A stretch of DNA of 51,897 bases from SIG307 sp964545045 (GTDB lineage Bacteria; Bacillota; Clostridia; Lachnospirales; Lachnospiraceae), in assembly GCA_964545045.1 (NCBI GenBank), contig CAZJEN010000024.1:1-51897 (forward strand). The letters are read 5' to 3'. The notes below the pieces were generated by a model. The model saw only the letters and a program-made list of their open reading frames with translations. It did no database searches and was not told where the DNA came from. Numbering within the stretch: the first letter of the stretch is position 1; every line of letters begins with the position of its first letter. This document shows positions 33,040 through 42,536 of this stretch, one piece after another. Both the position numbers and the translations under genes were made by a program.

Positions 33040-34383
33040 ATGGGTAAATATTTCGGTACGGACGGATTTCGCGGAGAGGCCGGTGTAAACCTGACGGTGG
33101 AGCACGCCTTTCGTGTAGGACGTTTTTTAGGCTATTATTACGGAAAAGACCATAAGGCAAAGGTGGTTATCGGAAAGGATACAAGACGTTCAGGTGATAT
33201 GCTGGAGTATGCACTGACAGCGGGACTCACAGCTAGCGGCGCGGATGTATATCAGCTTCATGTAACACCAACCCCGAGCGTGGCTTATGTGGTAAGACAG
33301 GACGGCTTTGACTGCGGTATTATGATTACCGCCAGCCACAATCCGTTTTATGATAACGGTATCAAGGTAATCAACGGCAAGGGCTATAAGCTGGAGGCCG
33401 AGGTTGAACTTGAAATCGAGGATTATATCGACGGCAAAATCGATGAGGTTCCTTATGCAAGAAGAGAAAACATCGGTAAGCTTGTTGATTATGCCGAAGG
33501 CAGACAGAAGTATATTGAGTACCTGACCGGTTTGGTAGGATGCTCTTTTGAGGGTGTGAAGGTGGGCCTTGATTTGGCAAACGGTTCCGCTACACCGATC
33601 GCAAAGGCGGTATTCGATGCGCTCGGAGCAACCACTTATGTCATCAGTTCTGAGCCGGACGGATTAAATATTAACACCGATTGCGGTTCCACTCATATGG
33701 AACGATTGCAGAAGCTGGTTTTGGATGAAAAGCTGGATGTGGGCTTTGCTTACGACGGAGATGCGGATCGTTGTCTTGCGGTAGATCACAACGGAAAGCT
33801 GGTAGAAGGTGACCACATTATGTATCTGTGCGGTAAGTACATGAAGGAGCACGGAGAACTGGCAAACGATACGGTAGTTACCACAGTAATGTCCAACCTT
33901 GGTTTGTATAAGGCACTGGACGAACTGGGAATCCGTTACGAGAAGACTGCGGTAGGCGATAAGTACGTTCATGAGAATATGATGGCCAACGGTCATGTGA
34001 TCGGCGGTGAGAATTCCGGCCACGTTATTTTTATGAAGCATGCCACCACGGGTGACGGTGTGCTGACTTCCTTAAAGGTAATGGAGGTTATGCAGGAGTC
34101 GAAGAAGTCTCTTGCCGAGCTTGCAAGCGGAATGACGGTATATCCGCAGCGTTTGGTAAATGTAAGGGTTACCGATAAGAAGGATGCCCAGGCAGACCCA
34201 GAGGTACAGAAGAAGGTGGCTGAGGTTGCGGCTCTTCTGGGAGACGAAGGTCGTATTCTTGTGAGAGAGAGCGGCACCGAGCCTCTGGTACGTGTTATGG
34301 TAGAGGCAAAAACGGATGAATTATGTGTACAATACACAGACGCGGTAGTTGAGACTTTACAGAACCGGGGCTTTGTGTTATAA
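33040..34383 (+). CDS. glmM: Phosphoglucosamine mutase
   Basis: 447 residues from ATG 33040, behind AACGGAGGAAGT; the upstream in-frame ATG lacks a site and the family start is MGKYFGTDGFRGEAG. Catalytic phosphoserine is in ITASHNPFYDNGIK (about residue 100), the metal loop in FAYDGDADRC, and the substrate loop in IGGENSGHVIF; a C-terminal RESGTEPLVRVMVE binds phosphate. It converts glucosamine-6-phosphate to glucosamine-1-phosphate for UDP-GlcNAc and cell wall. Transcribed divergently from the symporter remnant; tig follows after 34 nt. Confidence 0.96.
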   Translation: MGKYFGTDGFRGEAGVNLTVEHAFRVGRFLGYYYGKDHKAKVVIGKDTRRSGDMLEYALTAGLTASGADVYQLHVTPTPSVAYVVRQDGFDCGIMITASHNPFYDNGIKVINGKGYKLEAEVELEIEDYIDGKIDEVPYARRENIGKLVDYAEGRQKYIEYLTGLVGCSFEGVKVGLDLANGSATPIAKAVFDALGATTYVISSEPDGLNINTDCGSTHMERLQKLVLDEKLDVGFAYDGDADRCLAVDHNGKLVEGDHIMYLCGKYMKEHGELANDTVVTTVMSNLGLYKALDELGIRYEKTAVGDKYVHENMMANGHVIGGENSGHVIFMKHATTGDGVLTSLKVMEVMQESKKSLAELASGMTVYPQRLVNVRVTDKKDAQADPEVQKKVAEVAALLGDEGRILVRESGTEPLVRVMVEAKTDELCVQYTDAVVETLQNRGFVL

Positions 34384-34417
34384 TAAAACGATACGATTTT
34401 AAGGAGGACATTTTGAA

Positions 34418-35704
34418 ATGAGTTTCAAAGTTGAAGAATTGGGCAAGAGCATGGTAAAGCTTACCATCGAGGTTGCAGCGGAAGAGTTTGAGAAAGCAAT
34501 GGAGACGGCATATCAGAAGAATAAAAATAAATTGTCCGTACAGGGTTTTCGTAAGGGTAAGGCACCGAGAGCAATGATCGAGAAGATGTACGGTGCAAGC
34601 ATTTTCTATGAAGATGCGGCAAATGAATTAATCCCGGATGCTTATGAGAAGGCAGCTGTTGAGAGCGGTCTTGACATCGTTTCCAGACCGGAAATCGACC
34701 TGGTTCAGGTTGAGAAGGGTAAGGAGTTCATCTTTACCGCAGAAGTGGCTGTAAAGCCGGAGGTTACCTTAGGCGAGTATAAGGGTGTTGAGGTTGAGAA
34801 GACCGACGTATCCGTATCCGACGATGAGGTGGCTGCAGAGCTTGACCGTGTAAGAGAGCAGAATGCAAGAATCCTTACCGTAGAGGACAGACCGGTTGCT
34901 GACGGCGATGAGACCGTAATCGATTTCGAAGGCTTTGTAGACGGTGTTCCGTTTGCAGGCGGCAAGGGTGAGGATTACAAGCTTGTAATCGGTTCCCATT
35001 CCTTCATCGATACTTTCGAGGAGCAGTTAATCGGTAAGAACATCGGCGAAGAAGTAGACGTTAACGTTACTTTCCCGACCGAGTATCATGCAGCAGAGCT
35101 TGCAGGCAAGCCGGCATTGTTCAAGGTTACCGTAAAGGCTATTACCGCAAAGGAGCTTCCGGAGCTGGATGATGAGTTCGCAGTAGATGTTTCCGAGTTC
35201 GATACTCTCGCTGAGTACAAGGAAGACATTAAGAAGAACCTTCTTGAGAAGAAGGAAAAGGAAGCAAAGTTTGCAAAGGAAGATAAGGTAGTGGATGCGA
35301 TTATCGAGAAGGCTACCATGGAGATTCCGGATGCAATGATCGATACCCAGACCCGTCAGATGGCTGAGGAGTATGCACAGAGACTTCAGATGCAGGGCCT
35401 TAACTTACAGCAGTACTTCCAGTTCACCGGTATGAACGCAAACAGCTTCATGGAGAACTTAAAGCCGCAGGCATTAAAGAGAATCCAGTGCAGACTTGTT
35501 CTTGAGGCAATTGTAAAGGCTGAGAACATCGAGGTATCCGAGGAAGAGCTTGATAAGGAATTCGATACCATGGCTCAGAACTATCGCATGGAAAAGGATA
35601 AGTTAATGGAGCTTGTCGGCGATAAGGAAAAGGAGCAGATTAAGATGGATATCGCAGTACAGAAGGCAGTAGACTTCGTACGCGACGCTGCAAAAGAAAA
35701 GTAA
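34418..35704 (+). CDS. tig: Trigger factor, ribosome-associated chaperone
   Basis: 428 residues, full length. The ribosome-docking signature is seen as GFRKGKAPRAMIEKMYG (about residues 42-58); a PPIase domain follows (about 150-245, with VIDFEGFVDGVPFAGGKGED and PTEYHAAELAGKPALF), then the helical C-terminal arms. It binds nascent chains at the exit tunnel and can isomerise prolines. AAGGAGGACATTTTGAA precedes the ATG. It heads the tig-clpP-clpX-lon block, the classic order of this proteostasis cluster. Confidence 0.97.
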   Translation: MSFKVEELGKSMVKLTIEVAAEEFEKAMETAYQKNKNKLSVQGFRKGKAPRAMIEKMYGASIFYEDAANELIPDAYEKAAVESGLDIVSRPEIDLVQVEKGKEFIFTAEVAVKPEVTLGEYKGVEVEKTDVSVSDDEVAAELDRVREQNARILTVEDRPVADGDETVIDFEGFVDGVPFAGGKGEDYKLVIGSHSFIDTFEEQLIGKNIGEEVDVNVTFPTEYHAAELAGKPALFKVTVKAITAKELPELDDEFAVDVSEFDTLAEYKEDIKKNLLEKKEKEAKFAKEDKVVDAIIEKATMEIPDAMIDTQTRQMAEEYAQRLQMQGLNLQQYFQFTGMNANSFMENLKPQALKRIQCRLVLEAIVKAENIEVSEEELDKEFDTMAQNYRMEKDKLMELVGDKEKEQIKMDIAVQKAVDFVRDAAKEK

Positions 35705-35718
35705 GATAGAATCAACAT

Positions 35719-35744
35719 AAGGGATGTTCCGCATGGGCATCCCT
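35719..35744 (+). terminator. Hairpin between tig and clpP
   Basis: AGGGATG pairs with CATCCCT around loop bases in the 66-nt gap. The following T-run is short, so it may attenuate or process rather than terminate. Confidence 0.4.
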
Positions 35745-35770
35745 TCGTTGCAAGGAAGGAGTTTTGTATT

Positions 35771-36352
35771 ATGAGTTTAGTGCCTTATGTATTGGAGCAG
35801 ACCGCAAAGGGCGAGCGTACCTATGATATTTATTCCAGATTATTGAAGGATCGTATTATTTTCCTCGGTGAGGAAGTAAACGATGTAACAGCAAGCCTTG
35901 TGGTTGCACAGCTTCTGTTTTTGGAGAGCGAAGATCCGAAGAGAGATATCAGCTTATATATTAACAGCCCGGGCGGTTCCGTAACCGCGGGTATGGCAAT
36001 TTACGATACGATGCAGTACATTAAGTGTGATGTATCTACCATTTGTATCGGTATGGCTGCCAGCATGGGTGCGTTCCTGCTTGCAGGCGGTACCAAGGGC
36101 AAGCGTTTTGCTCTGCCGAATGCGGAGGTTATGATTCATCAGCCGTCCGGCGGTGCAAGAGGTCAGGCAACCGAGATTGAAATTGCGGCAAAGAATATTT
36201 TAAGAACGAGACAGAAGTTAAACGAGATTCTTGCTGCCAATACCGGAAAGCCGATTGATGTAATCGCGGTAGATACCGAGCGTGATAATTATATGACTGC
36301 GGAAGAAGCTGTGGCATACGGTTTAATCGACAGTGTTATTACGAATCGATAA
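35771..36352 (+). CDS. clpP: ATP-dependent Clp protease proteolytic subunit
   Basis: 193 residues, normal length. Catalytic Ser98 is in GMAASMGAFLL, His in MIHQPSGGARGQATEIE, and Asp in ERDNYMTAEEAVAYGLID. The N-terminal segment has the usual short pro-region and QLLFLESEDPKRDI. It forms the tetradecameric barrel that works with ClpX, whose gene follows 29 nt later. AAGGAAGGAG precedes the ATG. Confidence 0.97.
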   Translation: MSLVPYVLEQTAKGERTYDIYSRLLKDRIIFLGEEVNDVTASLVVAQLLFLESEDPKRDISLYINSPGGSVTAGMAIYDTMQYIKCDVSTICIGMAASMGAFLLAGGTKGKRFALPNAEVMIHQPSGGARGQATEIEIAAKNILRTRQKLNEILAANTGKPIDVIAVDTERDNYMTAEEAVAYGLIDSVITNR

Positions 36353-36381
36353 TAGTAGATGATAGTTGAGGAGAATCTAAA

Positions 36382-37686
36382 GTGGCAAATAAGACAGATG
36401 ACAGACAGAACATTTGCTGTTCTTTCTGCGGAAAACCGCAAAAGCAGGTAAGAAAAATGATTTCCGGACCGTCCGGAGTATACATTTGTGATGAGTGTAT
36501 TGAGCTTTGTGCGGAGATTGTGGAAGATGAACTGGACAGAGATGATGATTTCCGTGAAGAGAATGAGGCAGGAATCAACCTGTTGAAGCCGATGGAAATC
36601 AAAGCCTTTTTGGATGAATATGTAATCGGTCAGGAGGATGCGAAGAAGGTACTTGCGGTATCCGTATACAATCACTACAAGCGTGTACTGATGCAGCCGA
36701 GTATGGATGTGGAACTGCAGAAGTCTAACATCTTAATGATCGGTCCGACCGGTAGCGGTAAGACTTATCTTGCTCAGACCTTAGCAAAGCTGTTAAACGT
36801 ACCGTTTGCGATTGCGGATGCAACCGCACTGACGGAGGCCGGCTATGTGGGTGAAGACGTTGAGAATATTCTGTTAAAGCTCATTCAGGCAGCGGATTTT
36901 GATATCGAGCGTGCGGAGCACGGTATTATATATATCGACGAAATCGACAAGATTACCCGTAAGTCTGAGAATGTATCCATTACCCGTGACGTATCCGGTG
37001 AAGGCGTACAGCAGGCTTTGTTAAAGATTTTAGAGGGTACGGTAGCTTCCGTGCCGCCGCAGGGAGGAAGAAAGCATCCGCATCAGGAACTTTTGCAGAT
37101 TAATACGACGAATATCCTGTTTATTTGCGGAGGTGCTTTTGACGGTCTTGAAAAGATTGTAGAAGCCCGGACCGGTCATAAGTCCATGGGATTTAATGCG
37201 GAAATCGGAGACGGCATGGAACTGAAAATCGGTGATATGTTCCGTCAGGTAATGCCGCAGGATTTGGTAAAGTTCGGCTTGATTCCGGAGTTTATCGGTC
37301 GTGTTCCGGTAACGGTTGCTCTGGATATTCTGGATGAGGATGCATTGGTTCGTATTTTGGCGGAGCCGAAGAATGCGCTTACCAAGCAGTATCAGCGTAT
37401 TTTTGAACTGGATGGCGTCGAGCTTGAGTTTGAGGAAGAGGCACTTCGTGTGATTGCGAGACGTGCGGTGGAGCAAAAGACCGGTGCCAGAGGACTGCGT
37501 TCTATCATGGAAAATATCATGATGGATACCATGTACCGTGCACCTTCGGATGAAAGCATCTTAAAGTGCATTGTTACGAAGGAAGCGGCAGAGGGAACCG
37601 AGGAGCCGACCTTGGAGGTTGCTGAGCAGAGAAAGCGTTCTGTTTCCAAAAAGGCAGGGAGCCGTAGCACGGATGAAAGTGCGTAA
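36382..37686 (+). CDS. clpX: ATP-dependent Clp protease, ATP-binding subunit ClpX
   Basis: 434 residues from GTG 36382 (GAGGAG 8 nt upstream; the only start that gives the full zinc finger). Zn site: CCSFCGKPQ and CDECIELC. Walker A is GPTGSGKT (121-128), Walker B IIYIDEIDKI, and sensor/arginine-finger regions include PEFIGRVPV and KTGARGLRSI. It unfolds substrates and feeds them to ClpP. The C-terminal ~25 residues are a basic, poorly conserved tail. Confidence 0.97.
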   Translation: MANKTDDRQNICCSFCGKPQKQVRKMISGPSGVYICDECIELCAEIVEDELDRDDDFREENEAGINLLKPMEIKAFLDEYVIGQEDAKKVLAVSVYNHYKRVLMQPSMDVELQKSNILMIGPTGSGKTYLAQTLAKLLNVPFAIADATALTEAGYVGEDVENILLKLIQAADFDIERAEHGIIYIDEIDKITRKSENVSITRDVSGEGVQQALLKILEGTVASVPPQGGRKHPHQELLQINTTNILFICGGAFDGLEKIVEARTGHKSMGFNAEIGDGMELKIGDMFRQVMPQDLVKFGLIPEFIGRVPVTVALDILDEDALVRILAEPKNALTKQYQRIFELDGVELEFEEEALRVIARRAVEQKTGARGLRSIMENIMMDTMYRAPSDESILKCIVTKEAAEGTEEPTLEVAEQRKRSVSKKAGSRSTDESA

Positions 37687-37708
37687 TCCATAGAGTAAAG
37701 GTGATAAA

Positions 37709-40024
37709 ATGAGTAATGAAATACAGGTTATGCCGTTGGTAGCACTGCGAAATATCGCAGTGCTGCCCGGCATGTTGGTGCATTTTGACGTGAACCGGAA
37801 AATCAGTATTCAGGCCATCGAACAGGCAATGAAGTCGGACCAGATGATTTTCGCGGTGATGCAGAAGGATGCGTCCGTAGACGAGCCTACCATCGACGAT
37901 TTGTATCCGGTAGGTTGTGTGGCGCGTATCAAGCAGATTATTAAATTGCCGGGAAATCTGGTCCGTGTGCTGATTACAGGCGAACAGCGAGGAGAGCTTG
38001 ACTATTTGGTGAGTGTCTCCCCTTATTTTTCTGCCCAGATTACCGTAACGGAACAGGAGAAGGCCACGAAGTATTCCGCGGTGGAGCAGCGTGCCATGAC
38101 CGGTACTTTGCATGATCTGCTGGACGTATACTTCTCTGTAAACAGTAAGCTCGGAAAGGATATTGCAGAGCAATTATCCGGGGTGACTGAACTTGACCGT
38201 TTCATGGAGCAGATTATAGCAATGATTCCGCTGACCACAACCCAGAGACAGGCTCTTTTGGAGGAACAGGAATTTTTCCCTCGGTTTGAGTTACTGGCGC
38301 AGATTCTTGCCAATGAAATCGAAGAGCTTCGTATTCGTAAGGATTTACAGACGAAGGTAAAGGCAAAGGTAGACAAGAACCAGAAAGAATATGTGCTGAG
38401 GGAGCAGATGAAGGTGATTCGCGAGGAGCTCGGCGAGAGCAACGAAGCGGATGAGTTTGTTAAGAAAGCAGAGGCACTGGAGGCTCCTGCGGAAATCAAG
38501 GAAGCCATTTTAAAGGAAATCGAGCGGTATAAGCGTCTCGGGGGGGCGGCGTCCGAAGGTGCGGTGACCAGGACCTATATCGAGACATTGCTTTCCATGC
38601 CTTGGGATAAGGCGACGCAGGATAATTTTGCTCTTACCGATGCGAAGGCTGTTTTAGAGCGTGACCACTACGGAATGGAAAAGGTGAAGGAACGCATTTT
38701 GCAGTATTTGGCTGTCAGAAAGCGTACGGGGAAAGCCGGCGGTACAATTTTGTGCCTTGTGGGACCGCCGGGTACCGGTAAGACCTCGGTGGCCCATTCT
38801 GTAGCAGAAGCGCTGGGAAAGAAGTACATCCGTGTATGCTTAGGCGGAGTACGGGATGAAGCGGAGATTCGCGGACACAGACGTACCTATATCGGTGCTA
38901 TGCCGGGACGAATTGCGGCAGGCATCAAGCAGGCGGGTGTAAAGAATCCGTTGATGCTGTTAGATGAAATCGATAAAGTAGGAAATGATTATAAGGGTGA
39001 CCCTAGTGCGGCGCTTTTGGAGGTGTTGGATCCGGAGCAGAATTCCCGTTTTATGGATCACTACCTGGATTTACCGCTGGATTTGTCGGAAGTATTGTTT
39101 ATTGCTACGGCAAATACTTTAGAGACCATACCGAGACCGCTTCTCGACCGTATGGAGGTGATTGAACTGTCCAGCTATACGGAGGCGGAAAAATTCTTTA
39201 TTGCAAAGAAGCATTTGTGGAAGAAGCAGTTAAAGAAAAACGGTCTTACCGCGAAGGAATTAAAAGTGACGGATGGTGCTCTGAGGGGTGTCATCAGCGG
39301 ATATACGAAGGAAGCCGGAGTACGTAAGCTGGAGCAGAAGTTAGGTGAACTTTGCCGGAAGGCGGTATGGAATATCGATGCGGCGGAAGAAGCGCCGGAG
39401 CTCCCGGTAAAAATCGGCGAAAAGGATTTGTTTTCTTATCTCGGAAAGCAGAAATATCGTAAGGACACGGTAGAGAAGAAGCCGCAGGTGGGATTGGTAC
39501 GCGGTCTTGCCTGGACCAGTGTAGGCGGAGACACTCTTGAAATCGAAGTAAATGTGATGCCGGGTAAGGGCGGTATTACGCTGACCGGTAAGCTTGGTGA
39601 TGTGATGAAGGAATCCGCCCAGACTGCGTTGTCCTATGTGAGAGCGTACTGCGGAGACTTACTTTCTGAAGAGTATTTCGAAAAACATCAGCTCCACATT
39701 CATGTGCCGGAGGGAGCGGTACCGAAGGACGGCCCGTCTGCAGGTATTACTATGGCTACGGCGATTTATTCCGCAGTTACCGGGAAAAAGGTATTGCCGG
39801 ATGTGGCAATGACCGGTGAGGTGACGTTGCGAGGTCGCGTGCTTCCGATCGGAGGTTTAAAAGAGAAGCTTTTGGCTGCAAAACAGGCCGGAGTGAAGAA
39901 GGTTTTGGTGCCGCAAAAGAACGAGGCGGACGTGGCGGAGTTGGAGGCTGAAATTACCAAGGGCCTTACCGTAGTATTCGTATCCGAGATGCCGCAGGTT
40001 CTGGAGGAGGCACTGGTAAAGTAG
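37709..40024 (+). CDS. lon: ATP-dependent protease La (Lon)
   Basis: 771 residues. N-terminal LON substrate domain from MPLVALRNIAVLPGM; AAA+ module with Walker A GPPGTGKTS (from residue 352), YIGAMPGRI, LLDEIDKVGNDYKGDP; protease domain with HVPEGAVPKDGPSAG (catalytic Ser677) and GGLKEKLLAAKQAG carrying the catalytic Lys. It degrades misfolded and regulatory proteins. The gene follows clpX by 22 nt and precedes engB by 55 nt. Confidence 0.97.
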   Translation: MSNEIQVMPLVALRNIAVLPGMLVHFDVNRKISIQAIEQAMKSDQMIFAVMQKDASVDEPTIDDLYPVGCVARIKQIIKLPGNLVRVLITGEQRGELDYLVSVSPYFSAQITVTEQEKATKYSAVEQRAMTGTLHDLLDVYFSVNSKLGKDIAEQLSGVTELDRFMEQIIAMIPLTTTQRQALLEEQEFFPRFELLAQILANEIEELRIRKDLQTKVKAKVDKNQKEYVLREQMKVIREELGESNEADEFVKKAEALEAPAEIKEAILKEIERYKRLGGAASEGAVTRTYIETLLSMPWDKATQDNFALTDAKAVLERDHYGMEKVKERILQYLAVRKRTGKAGGTILCLVGPPGTGKTSVAHSVAEALGKKYIRVCLGGVRDEAEIRGHRRTYIGAMPGRIAAGIKQAGVKNPLMLLDEIDKVGNDYKGDPSAALLEVLDPEQNSRFMDHYLDLPLDLSEVLFIATANTLETIPRPLLDRMEVIELSSYTEAEKFFIAKKHLWKKQLKKNGLTAKELKVTDGALRGVISGYTKEAGVRKLEQKLGELCRKAVWNIDAAEEAPELPVKIGEKDLFSYLGKQKYRKDTVEKKPQVGLVRGLAWTSVGGDTLEIEVNVMPGKGGITLTGKLGDVMKESAQTALSYVRAYCGDLLSEEYFEKHQLHIHVPEGAVPKDGPSAGITMATAIYSAVTGKKVLPDVAMTGEVTLRGRVLPIGGLKEKLLAAKQAGVKKVLVPQKNEADVAELEAEITKGLTVVFVSEMPQVLEEALVK

Positions 40025-40079
40025 AAAAGATTTCTTAGGATACGGTTCGGGATCATCCGTAGGAGGAAGGAGAACATTG

Positions 40080-40694
40080 ATGAATGTAACAAAAGTGAAT
40101 TTGGAAACGGTATGCGGTATTACCAGTAAGCTGCCAGAGAATCTGTTACCGGAGTTTGCGTTTGCCGGAAAGTCCAATGTGGGAAAGTCCTCTTTGATTA
40201 ACGGTTTGATGAACCGGAAGTCTTATGCAAGAACGTCTTCACAGCCGGGCAAAACCCAAACCATAAACTTTTATAATATCAACGAACAGCTTTATTTTGT
40301 GGATCTGCCGGGATACGGCTATGCCAAGGTATCCATGGAGCTTCGTGCAAAGTGGGGCAAGATGATTGAACGGTATTTAAAAAAGTCCGGACAACTGAAA
40401 TTAATCTTTTTGTTGGTGGATATTCGTCATGAGCCGTCGGAAAACGACAGGGATATGTATGACTGGATTGTGCATAACGGCTTCCAGCCCATTGTTATCG
40501 CAACGAAGCTGGACAAGATTAACCGCAGTCAGATTGCAAAGCAGACAAAGCTGATTCGGACATGCCTTAAAATGCCGAAGGAGGGAATCCTGATCCCGTT
40601 CTCCGCAGAGACAAAGCAGGGAAGAGACGAGATTTGGAGTAAAATCGAGGAATTGCTTCCGAAGGCTGACGCAGACAGTGAAGCAGAAGAATAA
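40080..40694 (+). CDS. engB: Ribosome-biogenesis GTP-binding protein EngB/YsxC
   Basis: 204 residues from ATG 40080 (AGGAGGAAGGAG just upstream). G motifs: G1 GKSNVGKSS, G2 region with RTSSQPGKTQT, G3 FVDLPGYGYAKV, G4 TKLDK, and a G5-like SAET. It is an essential GTPase of 50S subunit assembly; its gene follows lon as in many Firmicutes. The C-terminus is acidic (DADSEAEE). Length is typical. Confidence 0.96.
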   Translation: MNVTKVNLETVCGITSKLPENLLPEFAFAGKSNVGKSSLINGLMNRKSYARTSSQPGKTQTINFYNINEQLYFVDLPGYGYAKVSMELRAKWGKMIERYLKKSGQLKLIFLLVDIRHEPSENDRDMYDWIVHNGFQPIVIATKLDKINRSQIAKQTKLIRTCLKMPKEGILIPFSAETKQGRDEIWSKIEELLPKADADSEAEE

Positions 40695-40703
40695 GAACAT
40701 AAG

Positions 40704-40738
40704 AAAACCGCGCAGGATGAAAAATGCGCGGTTTTTTT
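40704..40738 (+). terminator. Terminator of the tig-engB block
   Basis: AAAACCGCGCA (40704-40714) with TGCGCGGTTTT (40725-40735) and a seven-T tract (40732-40738). Confidence 0.9.
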
Positions 40739-40861
40739 ACTCTATAGGAAATTGCACATTTCCTATAGAGTAAAAAACGCTCCGCTATGGATGCGCACTC
40801 GCGCGATTGGAAGATGTCGCAAGCGACCGCGCTCGGCGCGAGAGTTTCGCAAGCGAAACTC
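40733..40861. repeat. Inverted-repeat and multi-hairpin element after the engB terminator
   Basis: A perfect 20-bp inverted repeat (40733-40752 with 40758-40777, five-base loop TGCAC, core ACTCTATAGGAAAT) shares its left arm with the terminator T-tract. Then come hairpins GTCGC-AA-GCGAC (40816-40827) and a nine-pair GAGTTTCGC/GCGAAACTC (40842-40861), and a longer-range CTCGCGC/GCGCGAG pairing. No ORF is present. It resembles a REP or palindromic-unit cluster, but has no second copy in the window. Confidence 0.65.
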
Positions 40862-40876
40862 TTTGTTCTCAGGTGT

Positions 40877-41428
40877 TTAGTTGGAAGAATTTCCCGTTTC
40901 TTTGCTTCCGCCCATTAAGAGCTTAGTAACGATGTAAGTATAGATATCGGTGCTGTTGTCTTTCCAATTGTTACAGAGTCGTTCCGCCTCGGTTTCGTTG
41001 GTAACTGTAATCTGAAGGTTTAACAGGACGGAATCTCTGTCTAAAATCTTACACTCCGCAAGATATTCGGAATGTTTGATTTCATAATAATCTGCCGGAG
41101 TGGATTGTTCTTCCTTTAACTGATAACGCTGTGCGGAAAGGTACTCGTCGATATCCGCTCTGGCAGCCGGAGAGATATCCTTGAAAAAGAAGGAAAGAGC
41201 TTCTCCGCCGGATGCGGTGATGTGGTACAAGGTTTTGTTTCGTACCGTTTCTTTTGAGATAAATCCGTCCTCTGTCAGATCATTGATGGTCTCGTGTAAC
41301 GTAAAGTAGTCTGTGTAGTTCTTTCCGATGAAAAAGTCCGTTAATTGGGAATCTGTCATGGGAAAATCGATACGGTCCAAAATATACAGAATCATAAGCT
41401 TATACAGCATCAGCATTTCGGATTGCAT
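40877..41428 (-). CDS. DUF4364 family protein
   Basis: 183 residues. The N-terminus looks like a winged helix (LYKLMILYILDRIDFPMTDSQLTDFF with NDLTEDGFISKE), similar to PadR/MarR-type regulators; the rest is alpha/beta with TVTNETEAERLCNNWKDNSTDIYTYIVTKLLMGG at the C-terminus. The family is widespread in Clostridia and uncharacterised; a DNA-binding role is inference. Start overlaps the end of the upstream radical-SAM gene by 19 nt, indicating an operon. Confidence 0.82.
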   Translation of the reverse strand: MQSEMLMLYKLMILYILDRIDFPMTDSQLTDFFIGKNYTDYFTLHETINDLTEDGFISKETVRNKTLYHITASGGEALSFFFKDISPAARADIDEYLSAQRYQLKEEQSTPADYYEIKHSEYLAECKILDRDSVLLNLQITVTNETEAERLCNNWKDNSTDIYTYIVTKLLMGGSKETGNSSN

Positions 41429-42327
41429 GAGAAACTCCTTTCCAGCTGCTTGTGCAGCGTGTTTAAAACCTTTTTTTTATCTGCGCTCCACAAAGGAGCA
41501 AGTAAAGTTCGTTTCGGGCCGTCGCCGGTAAGGCGGTAAATCACGGTATCCTCCGGAATCAGAGGCAAAAGTTTTGTAAGAATATCAAAATAAGAATCCA
41601 TGGACATGCAGGCAAATTCCGAAGAGGGAGCACTGCGGTAATAATCCGCAAGCTCCGTATCCTCCAAGATGTGCAGTAATTGGAGCTTTATTCCATGGAC
41701 GCCGGCATTTACTACGTGTTGCACGGTGGCAACCATATCCTCGGGTACCTCCTTCGGAAGTCCGAGGATAACGTGGGTAATGACCGGTATATCTGCCGAT
41801 TGTAAACGTCGGACCGCATCATCGTATATTGCCAAAGAATAGCCTCTGCGGATAAAAGCGGCAGAGGTTTCGTGAATCGTTTGTAATCCAAGCTCTATGT
41901 AGACCGGTTTGCGTTTGTTCAGTGTTGCCAACAAAGCAACGCATTCGGTGGACAAACAGTCCGGACGTGTGGCTATGGAGAGCCCCACAACCTCCGAGTC
42001 GGCCATAGCTTCCTCAAAAATCTGTTCCAGATAAGGAAGCGGTGCATAGGTATTTGTAAATGCCTGAAAATAGGCAAGATATCCGGCAAAATTCTTTTTT
42101 TGTTTCGGAAGCTTTGCGGCAATCTTTTGTTTTGCCTGAGCCAACTGTTCCGTGATAGAAAGTGTGGCGGATGCAGCAAAGTCACCGGAACCGCCCCGGC
42201 TGCAAAAAATACAGCCTCTTGTATCTAAAGTGCCGTCACGGTTCGGACAGGACATACCGCCGTTTAAGGAGATGCGATACACTTTTCCGCCGAAATGGGT
42301 ACGGTAATAATCGTTTGCGGTAAGCAA
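41410..42327 (-). CDS. TIGR01212-family radical SAM protein (YhcC-like)
   Basis: 305 residues. The N-terminus YYRTHFGGKVYRISLNGGMSCPNRDGT carries the family's unusually spaced radical-SAM cysteines, Cys27, Cys39 and Cys42 (GCIFCS). Later IATRPDCLS and YIELGLQTIHE, a glycine-poor SAM-binding region, and HVILGLPKE are typical. Substrate is unknown; Escherichia coli YhcC is the usual relative. It leads a two-gene operon with DUF4364, read away from the GGDEF gene. AAAGGAGGTCAAATTC lies before the ATG. Confidence 0.9.
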   Translation of the reverse strand: MLTANDYYRTHFGGKVYRISLNGGMSCPNRDGTLDTRGCIFCSRGGSGDFAASATLSITEQLAQAKQKIAAKLPKQKKNFAGYLAYFQAFTNTYAPLPYLEQIFEEAMADSEVVGLSIATRPDCLSTECVALLATLNKRKPVYIELGLQTIHETSAAFIRRGYSLAIYDDAVRRLQSADIPVITHVILGLPKEVPEDMVATVQHVVNAGVHGIKLQLLHILEDTELADYYRSAPSSEFACMSMDSYFDILTKLLPLIPEDTVIYRLTGDGPKRTLLAPLWSADKKKVLNTLHKQLERSFSCNPKC

Positions 42328-42440
42328 GAATTTGACCTCCTTTTTACTGCTTTAGACCTTTAAAAAATGAATATATCTTATAGGATATTATACAATATCG
42401 GAACCGAAAGTGCAATAAGACAGAATACCAAAAAAAGTGT

Positions 42441-42469
42441 TTGACGAAATGAAAAATAAGGAGTACAAT
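42441..42469 (+). promoter_or_regulatory. Promoter of the GGDEF gene
   Basis: TTGACG (42441-42446) and TACAAT (42464-42469) with a 17-nt spacer; GGGGGG precedes the ATG at 42537. Confidence 0.7.
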
Positions 42470-42536
42470 ATAGATAAAGTATATGTAAATGTTCGTGAAT
42501 ACAAAATATAGAGTGGACGAAGGGGGGTAATAGCAG

